Assembly: GCA_964017155.1 (NCBI GenBank)
Contig: OZ024858.1
Span: 26,177,187 to 26,241,186 of the forward strand
DNA from: Oasisia sp. SBJ-2009
Taxonomy: Eukaryota; Annelida; Polychaeta; Sabellida; Siboglinidae
Length of the DNA: 64,000 nt
Direction: 5' to 3'
Shown: positions 13,038-23,800 of the stretch, one piece after another
How the letters are laid out: each line of letters starts with the position of its first letter
Position numbering within the stretch: the stretch's first letter is position 1
Translations under genes and position numbers: made by a program
The notes under the pieces: model-generated
Database searches by the model: none
The model's input: only the letters and a program-made list of their open reading frames with translations
Told to the model about the DNA's origin: nothing

Positions 13038-15492
13038 ACATTTGTCACAACAAACTTGGCTACACACTGTCACAAGCATCATAAGATCTGATGCTTGACG
13101 ATGGGCTGGGTTGATCATAGCGTAGCCCTAGAACATAGAGTAGAATGGTTATTCTAGTGACTGGATCTATCACATTGATAAGTTTTTATTTAAATTTTCA
13201 GGATGAAAAAAAAAATGATTACAAATTGTTTTTTGCCCTGGAACCTTTCAGCTATTTATTGTACTTTAATATAAATACATAATCTGTTGTCGTACATATT
13301 TGTATTCTATTGTGATAATATAATCAATGTACTCTTTGTGCAGCCTATGGCATCAACAGTATCTTGTATCAGCGCGGTCTCTACCCACCTGAGTCATTCA
13401 CCCGAGTGCAGAAATACAACTTGACGTTGTTAGTGACTGCTGACGATGAACTCAACAACTATCTCAACAGCGTCGTCAACCAGGTTAGAGGTATGTTTTC
13501 TGAGGTAATCAGTTTTTCAACCAAGTCAAAAGAATGTCGACAGTCAATTTTGACATGCTTATCACATGAGGCAATGTGGTCAGGTGTAACCTTTGAAGCC
13601 AATGCTTGCAGTTAAAATAAATGTAGGCAAATGATAGGGATAAGTCAATGAAGATCAACATATATTTGACCAACTCAGACAGCTACAATCAAGTCAACCA
13701 GTAGTAACCTTTAGTCCTTAACATTCCTAGGGTAAAAACAAATATTGGAACCCAAGTTTTCTTGGTTGCCGGATTAATTGTGATGATTACTGTGTGGAAA
13801 TTAGCTTCTTACCATTTCGCTGGCGTCTAAAAACTTACCTCTTTACTGCTGTCTATCCTTAGCTTCCTAACACTTTCACCCATCCGTTGATGACTTGCGT
13901 ATTGTTTATGATAACATGATTGCTTAATCCCTTGACCTTGATCTTCAAAGATATTAGTGCATAAGAAGCCTTTGTTATTATTAACATTTATGTCAGAATT
14001 CAATGTTCTGAGATGACCTCTAGGCTTGTAGTTGTTGGCATAAACATCGAGAGAATGCGCACTGGTAATGCTATGCTGTACCTTTCAGAGTGGCTGTACA
14101 ACATGACGGTGCAGAAGCTGGTGATTGTCATCAAGTGTGCAGACACAAATGAAGTGTTAGAACGATGGCAGTTCAATGTCGAATGTGACAAGTCTGTCAC
14201 AGAAGACAGGTGTGTATAAAAGTCGGGTCGACTGTACTCAAGCTGGCATATATGTATGTGTTGGTGTTCCAAGATGTTTAGCATTTTCGACACCAGACGA
14301 AGGTTAATCTATGACCACTGGAAAGAAAAATAATGGTTCCGTTTTATAAATTCTCCATTAATTAATGGCTGTTACAAGTATTAGGTTTCGTACAAGACAA
14401 TAAACAGTGAATCATACTATGCATGGATACATGTTTTCTATGGCTATTTTGAGCCACATAAACAACCACATGATCGGCTGGGGTTGTTTTGCTTAAGGTG
14501 TGTTGTGGGAAAACCTGCTCAAATGTACGTTATAACAAATGGCATAATGACACAGTCGGAAACAATCTACACTAGCTATGTAGCATCACCAGGAGTATGG
14601 ACCGTTGATGTTTACAATGAACACTGCAGCGCCCCTGGTGAGAAGTCGGAGGATGACATCAAGAAGGAGATCAGCGCAGTCATCAGACAGATCACGGCGT
14701 CCGTTACGTTTCTTCCCCTGCTAGAATCAGCATGTAAGTACTAACTTGTATCTTGGCTGCCTTAATCCAGCCTTAGTTGTTTATTGTTTGGTTAATTTAA
14801 CTTTAATGCTGGAGTATATATTTCGAATATACACTGCCTACCATGTAATTTCATGAGCCTGATACAGTTCGCATTTAGAATATTACGCACGTGAAACATT
14901 GCAATTGCAAACAAAGTATTTAGATTGTTAAACAAATTCAGATTGTAAACAAAATCATGCGACAAAACAAAACATTCAGATTATAAACAAAACAATCATT
15001 TTGTAAAAAAAACAGTCGAATTGTAAACAAAACATTCCATTTGAAAACAGCCATTGTCGGCACATATTGCACAGGGAGGTATTGATACATACGAGTACCT
15101 TTGAAGTTGGCATGTTCCCGCGCACCTGACAACAGAGTGGGACCAATGCAACTGATCTGGTGACTCCGGTGCTAAAGATTACCCATCCGTGGTTAATTCC
15201 AGGTTTAAACAACTAAGATTCTGTGATTTGTGGGCGTTCAGAATAATGCAGGCTGCAGGTGATGGCAGTATGCAGTGTAAGTGCGACGCATGCTCTCATG
15301 TAATCAGCGTGTTTCCTCCCACCAGGTGTCTTTGACATCCTCGTCTACACGGACAAAGATCTGGAGGTGCCGAGCGAGTGGGGAGAGTCGGCCCCAGGGA
15401 TCATCTCAAACTCTGAAGAAGTCCGACTGCGATCCTTCACGACAACAATACACAAGGTGGAGGGAATGGTTGCCTACAAACTGTCTGCATGA
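6556..15492 (+). CDS. MAD2L1: MAD2L1, spindle assembly checkpoint HORMA protein (5 exons, 204 aa)
   Basis: Mad2 binds MAD1 at unattached kinetochores and then CDC20, as part of the mitotic checkpoint complex that inhibits APC/C. Coding exons are 6556-6631, 13344-13490, 14089-14209, 14630-14733 and 15326-15492. All introns are GT-AG and every phase joins. The product is 204 aa; the vertebrate protein is about 205. Exon 1 holds ITLKGSTDIVAEFF, the usual Mad2 start. Exon 2 holds YGINSILYQRGLYPPESF. Exon 3 holds EVLERWQFNVECDK. Exon 4 holds VIRQITASVTFLPLLE, the dimer-interface helix region with the conserved Arg-Gln and Phe. Exon 5 holds EEVRLRSFTTTIHKVEGMVA, part of the C-terminal seat-belt. 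The start is the first ATG in frame with that N-terminus. Intron 1 is 6.7 kb and carries an antisense LINE; intron 2 carries a LINE tail. The gene is convergent with PSMD12. Family identity is clear from the whole-length match; ligand binding is known for the family, not shown here. Confidence 0.96.
6632..8700. other. MAD2L1 intron 1, left part
   Basis: Strongly A+T-rich from 6.96 to 7.9 kb, with a short TA run at 7552-7574. No coding or transposon signal was recognised. The LINE 3' UTR may extend into 8.5-8.7 kb. Confidence 0.5.
8710..12173 (-). mobile_element. CR1/L2-like non-LTR retrotransposon (LINE), antisense in MAD2L1 intron 1, broken
   Basis: The element reads right to left. The first frame (12173-10035, 712 aa) has a 2A-like DIELNPGP at residues 94-101, then a PHD-type Cys/His finger (about residues 107-158), then an AP endonuclease (about 230-440) with GTESWLS, GDFNFPG, NTLDLMITN and SDHD. 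The reverse transcriptase then begins. RT continues in 9980-9402 with SGVPQGSVLG and FADDT, then in 9418-9155 and 9087-8710, ending with the usual LINE C-terminal region (RAARYV, LWNSLP). Breaks: an in-frame TGA at 10037-10035, an A-run frameshift near 9430, another near 9170, and a TAG near 9132. It is therefore not autonomous as read. 2A motifs before LINE ORFs are known from CR1, L2 and Crack elements of sea urchin, amphioxus and molluscs. The 5' and 3' UTR limits are not defined. Confidence 0.92.
11871..11935 (-). other. 2A-like ribosome-skipping motif in the LINE ORF
   Basis: Translation on the minus strand gives a hydrophobic stretch followed by DIELNPGP, which fits the D-(V/I)-E-x-N-P-G-P consensus. 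In characterised 2A peptides the ribosome skips the last Gly-Pro bond. Skipping here would release about 100 N-terminal residues from the PHD-EN-RT polyprotein. Activity is inferred from the motif. Confidence 0.75.
12989..13036. repeat. (TG)n microsatellite
   Basis: An uninterrupted TG run sits about 300 bases upstream of MAD2L1 exon 2, inside intron 1. Confidence 0.9.
13677..13982 (+). mobile_element. LINE 3'-end fragment in MAD2L1 intron 2
   Basis: This stretch aligns by eye with 38990-39330: a shared CAACCAGTAGTAACC start, a shared CGTCTAAAAAC, a shared GCTTAATCCCTTG and the same tail ending near a TTATTATT run. It looks like the degraded 3' end and tail of one LINE family. It has no open frame. 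Confidence 0.6.
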
Positions 15493-16099
15493 TCCCCTCA
15501 CTGCATAGATCAACTCATGGCTGTACAGTCTGGATAGCTTCGCTGCATGATCCTAAATGGATCATCTGACTGCACATTGTGGATGGATCATCTGGCTGCA
15601 GTATTGATGGATCTCCTATCCACATGGTCTGGATGGGTCGTTTCTCCTGATTGCAAGATCTGCTAATCTCTTGATCTGCGTGATTTGTCTGGATGACCTT
15701 TTACTCATGATTTGGATTGATGATGTCCATCCAGCTTCCCAGATCTTCTGATCATCATGAGTTAGACATTTCGTAGGTGCTGCAGTATAAGCGTTTGATC
15801 TGAAAGACAGTCAAGAAGCTAAAAACTGAATTCTGAACACAGGAAGTGAGGAGCCGTCATGTCTACTTGATGTATGCCAGTGTCTTGTTGCTGCGGCTGT
15901 CTCGCTGGGCAATCTGTGTCTCACCTCACTGGTGACTGGCTACACATATTTACAGGCTCTACTGCTACAAGAGGCAAGAATTGTATTAGATTGACAAAGT
16001 TTAGATATACATCTAGTATAGATGAATAGATTTGTAAAAAAAAACTTTCCACACATAAAAACAGTTACTAAGTAAATCTATATGTAAATTAAGAGTAGA

Positions 16100-16105
16100 A
16101 ATAAA
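16100..16105 (+). terminator. Likely MAD2L1 polyadenylation signal (AATAAA)
   Basis: AATAAA lies about 610 bases after the MAD2L1 stop codon, before the long CA repeat. It is the best-placed canonical hexamer downstream of the gene. Confidence 0.45.
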
Positions 16106-16724
16106 TACTGAAAGTATATGCCCACCAAGTTGTGTTTTAATGTAAACATTGTTTAAAATTTTACTTCTGTTGTTTGAACAGAAAGTTCTGAATATAATCT
16201 ATATTGGCAATTTAATATATATTACTTGGTTTAACTGAGAGAAAAGTGAGGTTTGACATTCGGCACAGTGGCAAGGTTCCCACACTGATTCAACCAACTT
16301 CATAATTACTACCATGAGTGACGAAACTGACTACCTCTCTTTAATACTCTGATATGTTAGTGTCTAATTACATATGCTGTGGATGGTTAATTAGCCATGC
16401 TGTCAGGATCCTCAGTAACTGAATGGAGAGCTGTTTGGCTGTGTGTAACATGTATTTGTAATAAGTTATGTTTATAGTTAATCAATCACCTGTCGAAAAC
16501 ATGTCTGAACTCGTCTACAGTATTGTGGGATATTGCCCCAACCGGGGCGTGCCACCGTAGTCATGTTACACAGCTATACACGAGGTGTGTGATGCCAGGG
16601 GTGCAGTAGTCATCTTGACTGGTACAACTGAATTTATTGAATGGCCAAATATTTCAGACATGTGAATACCGGTGTTGTATTGATGTCCTGCTGATCCAGA
16701 TTTGTACCATGATACACAACTTAA

Positions 16725-16918
<194 letters not shown>

Positions 16919-17680
16919 CCTACATAAAAATACATGGCAGCTGCACAAATAAAAATCATAAGATTACAACTAACAAGTGTGATATATCTGGTTGTCATTA
17001 TATACTTGGACTAGGTTTACTTCCATGTTCTAATTTAAGCCACATTAAACCAAATGGAATGACTGAAATGTAATTATTATTTGAAGTTTCTAGTGTCTTC
17101 AATAGTAATGAAATATTCTGGTTTGAATGCATACTGAACTCAACACCCTTGAGCAAGAAGTTTGTGAACCACTAGACTAAAGCTAGTCCCAGTAGTGGTT
17201 GTACGACAAGGTTGGTACACTTTGGTACTTTGTCCATCCAGGTGTTCCTCTGTCTGCTGCCTTCTGCATGACTATCTGAGAAAGGGGTCAAAGCTACCAC
17301 TAAGTTACACCCGCACAGATAAATATCTTCATCTGAATTACCAATATAGTGCAACCTGAAATTAGATATTGACAAATTGCAGCTTTCTTTCTGAATCATA
17401 TCTGAATATAGGTGCAATAATTTGATGTAACTGGTTGGGCACTGACTTACATTATCTCTTGGGCAATAGTTGGGCACTGACTGAAGTGTATTTCTTGGGT
17501 AACAGTTGGGCACTGACTGACATGTATTCCTATCTCAATATATCAAATGTGCATGACAGCACTATTCATGACAAATAACAAATATACAAATCCACTAACC
17601 ACCCCAGAGGGCCTGCAAGATATGGGCGCTGAATGGTTATTTTGAAAGGAATGCCAACAACGTGCAACACATATCACACC

Positions 17681-17686
17681 TTTATT
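17681..17686 (-). terminator. PSMD12 polyadenylation signal (AATAAA on minus strand)
   Basis: TTTATT on the plus strand reads AATAAA on the minus strand, about 140 bases past the PSMD12 stop codon. Confidence 0.6.
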
Positions 17687-17823
17687 GATCAAGATGCTAC
17701 AGGAGCAGAATGAATTTGTTCCAACGAGAATCTACAAGAACATAACAAGTGAAGCTACGTAACCTCAATGACGGCAAACGAGTACAAATGTGGAATATAC
17801 TGAGTCCAGCAAACGAAAGACGA

Positions 17824-20800
17824 CTAATAGAGCTTGTGAATCATTTCCTCCTTGGTGATGAGATGTGTGGTCTTGTTGAGTAGACACATGAGACTGTTGA
17901 TGTTGAAGGACCAGTCATTGAGGATGTCGTTCGGGTCCTTGGTCCTCTGGAAGTGTATGATGCCAGCGAGGCGGTCGATCTTTGCCTGGACCGTCTTGTT
18001 GACAACGAGTGCCGAGAGGAAGTCTTCTGTCTCCTACATGACAAACAACTTGCTCTTTCACAAACTGCTACTGTATAGGGCCTGTAAGTGGGTCACGATA
18101 CATGGCGAGACTCTGCGCGACTGGAGCTGATTGGAGACTGGACACAAGAATAATATTCTAACGATGGATGAGAGTTGTAGCTTCCGACTGATGAACACTA
18201 GGAAAATCAGGTCATAAATATCTTGTGTTATACCTTTCTTATCTTAAATGTCTGATTTAATACTGAGTTTACCACACTATCATAGACATATAGCGATTTA
18301 CGTAGTGCAGATAATAGACACGATTTTAGGCCGTATGTGTCTTTTATGGGATTTGCATTTTACATTGGCCAGTGACATTGCTGTATGTTGTGGTTTCAAT
18401 AAGCACTTATATCTGACAAGTTGTCTAAATGCACATAATTATAACACATGTATACGTTTGCCCCAAACAGGTTGTACTGCGCAAAAATGGCACTCTTCAT
18501 TATTAGTCAAGATCGCCAAACACAAGAAGTTCAAGTACTTGCGCTAATGCCATGGCAACCACCATAATGATTGATTAAAATTAATGATTGCCGTGATCAT
18601 TGTCACCGGCAAAGTTTTCCATTGCTTCTGCTTGTAATAATCCTTCAGACAATATAATTGAAATATGCTATTTGGGAACAGTTCGATTATTACAACCAAA
18701 AACAAAACAAAATCCTATATGTTAACATGGAGAATATGGACTTCCTGTCCCCAACTTCGTTTTCGCGCGTGATATTTACACGCCCTATTGTACCGTACTG
18801 ACTTCACAATCCAGCATGACCCACAACTGATAATAGAACGTGTATAAATAATAATGACATAGAAACACAATATCAACATCATTAAAACCACACACGTCAC
18901 CTTCCACAAGCAAGTGGGTGTTAAGTTGCATGGATATATTCTGGACAAGTAAAAACTAGCTGACTAGGTTACGTTCTGTCAATATTGTGTATATGGCAGA
19001 AATGCATGTAAATAAATATCAATTCAAATATGTGATTGTCCCGATACTTACGGCTTTTGTCAAGTCGAGCAGTGTTGCCATGCGCTTCATTGTGATTCTT
19101 GTGTAATATTTGGCCATCACACGAATATTCTACAATCAAAAATATTCACTGGTTGGTCGATACAGGTATTATCGCTAGAAACCAAATATAACATCCATGC
19201 TACTTATTTCTTGTGCAGTATAATACAATTTTTTTTATGTTTTCAACATTTCAGAGGCAATTATATTACAACTGCTTCTTTATGGTATAAAATAATACAT
19301 ACCCTTATGCAATAAAGTTCTGTGTTAAGATGGCTATAAAGGTCTGATTACAAAGTATGTCTTTTTAGTCAAGATGTAATATAAATGTAATTCTGTGAAC
19401 ACAGGTGGTATTTCAAGATTACACAGTATTTATTCTGATTGCCGAATCATTCCTAGGAGAATAGGACAGATAAATTAAATCCCATGAGCACTGATAGTGT
19501 TTCTACGGACATAGAAGACTGCAGAGAGTGCACAGTGTCATTAGTTCTTTAATCCACTTCCTCACAAGCATGGAGTTTTAATCATGCATGGCACTTCACA
19601 GGTATTACAGACATTTTATTTGTTTAGTTACTATTAACTTCTGAAGGTACTTCAAGGTACAATTTTTATTGACTGACACAACCTCGAGAGTGCACAGAAT
19701 AATACAAGAGTTAAAGTGGCTCCACACTATGAACATGGCACTAACTGAATAACTTACTTTTCAAGTAAGTACTTTTTTGTATTAATGATGGAGTGTCAAT
19801 TGTTCTTTTTTTTAAAGTGCATGAACTTTATTTGGTTTATAAGAATGAATTGTTGACCTGGAAACATATCACACTGGATATCAGTGACTTATTTGAAAAA
19901 TGCTGATTTATCATAATAATCACCACTATTATTAACATTGTTGTGTAAAGGTATTGATACTGTTGTGCGAAGTGGTTAATTTCCGTTTCTTCAGGATTAA
20001 TAAAGGTAACCGTATTGTATACATGACTAGTAGAATCATAGCTTTATGTAGAGACCTGTCCACCCGTCATTTGGATGGGTAAAAACGAATATGGACGGGT
20101 ACAAAAAATGAAGGAGCAAAAAAACGTCTTCCAAAACCATAGATGTTGTTAGTTATGCTTTGAAAGTGAGTATAAATGGTGTCATATGTGTGTTTGTAGC
20201 CCATTTCAGGTCATCAGGCACATTTGAAAGTTTGTAAATTAGCTTAACAGTTAACATCCATGTGTTCACCAAAACGTGTGTGACTGGCAATAATTTTATT
20301 CTGCATAAAGCCCCGAGTAGAACGCTGACTCACGTGTTCGACAACTCTCGCCTTGAGGTCCTTCCAGCGCTTGATTCCATCCTCGGCCTTCGGGTTGAAC
20401 ACCTGGTTGCCGGGGGCGACGTCCTGGAGCTCCTTCTGGTACTTCTGGCACAAGTCCTTCCAACGCATGATCTCAGACGTCGTGAACAACTTGAGCAGCT
20501 CCCTGGGGTCAAGGGAGCATTTAGAATGGGACTGTGGCATTAGCAAACATCTTCTTCTTATGGTTAGTTCATCACTCTATGTTAGCCACATGTTTGTGAC
20601 TAGAGTATTGTCGAGCTTGGTTTTCAGAGTTGCCCTTCTCTAGAATTAGTGAGTTCACTACAGGTTACATATTTAGCCCCTGTGTGGGGTCTTTTACTTC
20701 CCCTGGCATAGACACCAGATAGAAGGGACCACTGGCTTTCAGTGTCTCTTCCGAAAGACACAGGCAATGTTAGGTGAATGAAATTGCCTAAGTTTCGAAA

Positions 20801-23800
20801 CGGCGGTAGGTAGGATTAACCACCATCCCCTCGATTGACAGCCCGGCGCTCTACCATGCGACCACCGCTCCTCACATGTATCAATATTAATAACAGAACG
20901 TGTAGTTTTATCAAAATCACTTAACAGAATTGAACATTTAATCAGGCAACATGGCAAAGTATTACGCCATAGCATATACAGCAGCCCAGTCATGGGGCCA
21001 ATTCCATTCTGTCAATTCACCATAATTCAAATTCCACAAAAATCAATTCCAGTTGCAAGTTATAAAAAAACTATAAAAACAATTTGCTGATGAATTATTT
21101 ATTTGGATTTAAAAATGCAGGCGCAATCATATTTAATCACATATCGGTGAAAGATTCACTACTGTTCATTTAGTAACAGCTCACTAAATAGAGTTGAGTT
21201 AATTAAGTTATGCTGCTACAAAATTTAAATTCCCATTAAAAAAGGTAATTCCAACCAATCAATTTCCGGAATTGATCCCATGCCTGATAGAACGTAACTA
21301 TGTTTTCCATTCATCACAGGACCCAACAGAAACTAATTTAGGAGTCTGCCTATCAATTTAGTCTAAATGAAATTATAATGAACATTTATTTTCACAAATG
21401 AACTAGAATGTTGTAAACGATGTTTGTATAAAACAAATCTAAAATTAGATTAGCAGAAATGTGAAAAGCTTAAAAGGAAACAGATGGGTTATTAAACAAG
21501 CAGTGTTGATCTTCAACAAGTTTCATTCTATATTATAGGCCAACAGTAAATGAAACGAAAGGACATACATGTATATTGGCAAGTCGTCCATTTGTTCCGT
21601 CTCCTTGACACGCTGTAGAAGGTCACACTGCTCGTTGTCATAGGGCGCCAAAATCAAATACATGACAACACATTTGAGTGCCTAAAACAAAAGAGTAATT
21701 TCACATAAAAACAAACTACTAATATTAATGTTATTTGCCCAATACGAGTACACCAATAAATGAATACTTCTTACTCAGAAAAAAAACAGGCCACAGGTGA
21801 CAATATATCTTTAACCAGTAGATACCACATTCACATAATTTTTAATTTAAACAAGCATCAAAATAAACACAACTTGCATTTACAGAAAAAAAATCAGTGG
21901 TTTTTACGACAGCAAGCAACTGTCCAGTTTACCAGGGAGCTACTGGGTTGCTGATACAGCCCCTGCCACTGCTGTCAGGGAGAAATTATATAAGGTGTCC
22001 CATGCAACAACAGTGGGCAGGGAATGTCCAGCTTCACTGGTGAGGGCTGGCCTCTAGTGGGTGAATACACATATAACGGGGGGGGGGGGGGGGGGGGTAG
22101 TGTCCCGAGAGCACCTACAAATCCAGGCAGAAACAATCAAACATTTTTACCCATTTGGTAGGCTCTGAGATGCCCTTACAAAGGACCACTTTACTACAGA
22201 TTTATTGTATACAATGAAAATTCCCCAAGATAAGTCTCTGTAAACTTAGAGAAAATGTTCAGAGAACAGTTTTAGGTCATAGGGGACCCGAGGAAGCTTT
22301 AAAATGAGTCATTCAAATATATATTTTTTCTGCATACTGACAGCAACCTAAGAAACAGGAGTATGCAAAATTTGAAAAAATAGATCTTCAATGGTTTCTG
22401 AGATGTGACGGTGCATGCTGATTGATACCGTAAGTCCTTTGGACCGAAATCATTGTAACAGTGAGCGTCTTCTAGAACCCAATGTGAATATTTTCAGTTG
22501 CACTGATAAACACACCTGGTTGTGTTTCTCCTTGTCTTCTCGCACTGATGGTGTGTCAACGACAGCGCGGTAGTGCTTACAGATCTGTAGGTAGGCGCCC
22601 TCGTGTTGATCCAACTCTATCATCAACTGGTAGAACTTTAACTTGAGGTCCTGCACAACAACACAACCAGATAACATCGCCAAGGTGGCTCTACAACACC
22701 TGGACGGTTCATCATTTAATTTAGAATCTGTCGAACGATAGTGTGACGCTCTAGCCATTATATTACATTGCTTCACTCAGTTCCACACAAAATATATAAA
22801 TTGTCAACATAATACATCTTGTTAAATTATGACAACCACTGAAATAAAACATTACAATCATTTTTGCAGGTCATTACATCCAAAGTGATGCAACCATGCT
22901 GTATGTCATTATTTTTTTTATTTTTAATGTAAATATTTAAAATGGTTTACAATCGAAATATCAGAATCGATAAACAAAAATCAATGACCTAAATCCACGC
23001 ACCTGTGTCGCCTCATCTGCAAAATACTTTGTACTAATCTTCTTCGAGATGATCTGCGTTCGCACGAAGTCCTTCTTTGCGAGGCACAGTCGCATCTGCT
23101 CGAGGATGAACTCGACTTTCTCCTTCTTGTCCATGGAGCCAAACGTCTCCACTTGCAGCTCCTGCAGGATGTTGGCTGCCTCCGTCACTGCACCCTGTTC
23201 CTCCTTCAGCTTCGCCAGGGTCCGGGTGAGACGAGCTCGCTCGATCTCCACGTAGATCTGACAACCAAGTGATCCCATCAGTACACACTCAGTACAACCG
23301 AATAACTATAAGTATATTAAAGCGACATGGTCCGTTCGTGGCTTTTATTTTTATTTATCATGTTATATGGTATAAATTATACCTACCATAGCGTAGACAG
23401 TCAAAATATGTTTTCATGTACCATTTAGGGGTTGAAAATAGACTCTGTTTACACATTGACCATGAGGCGTTTTCGAAACCGTTGTAGGTGTGGCTAAAAG
23501 CCCAGAAGGAAATGCATGATCACGTGATGCAGTATCATGTGAACACAACTTAACACCACACCCAGCCAGGTGCACAGCTCCCAGTTGGTAAAGGTCAAAG
23601 GGTGGGTGTCACTCGCGGCGATTTGAGTGACAGCGTATATAAACATTCAATGTTTAACATTATGAAGGTCAGTTCTGTTTCGATAAAACATTTATTAGCG
23701 GTCAGGATGCTACAATAGTTGACTTATATTGATTAACATGATTTTGCAATAAAAAGCCACGAACGGACCATGTCGCTTTAATGTCACCATTAACACTCAT

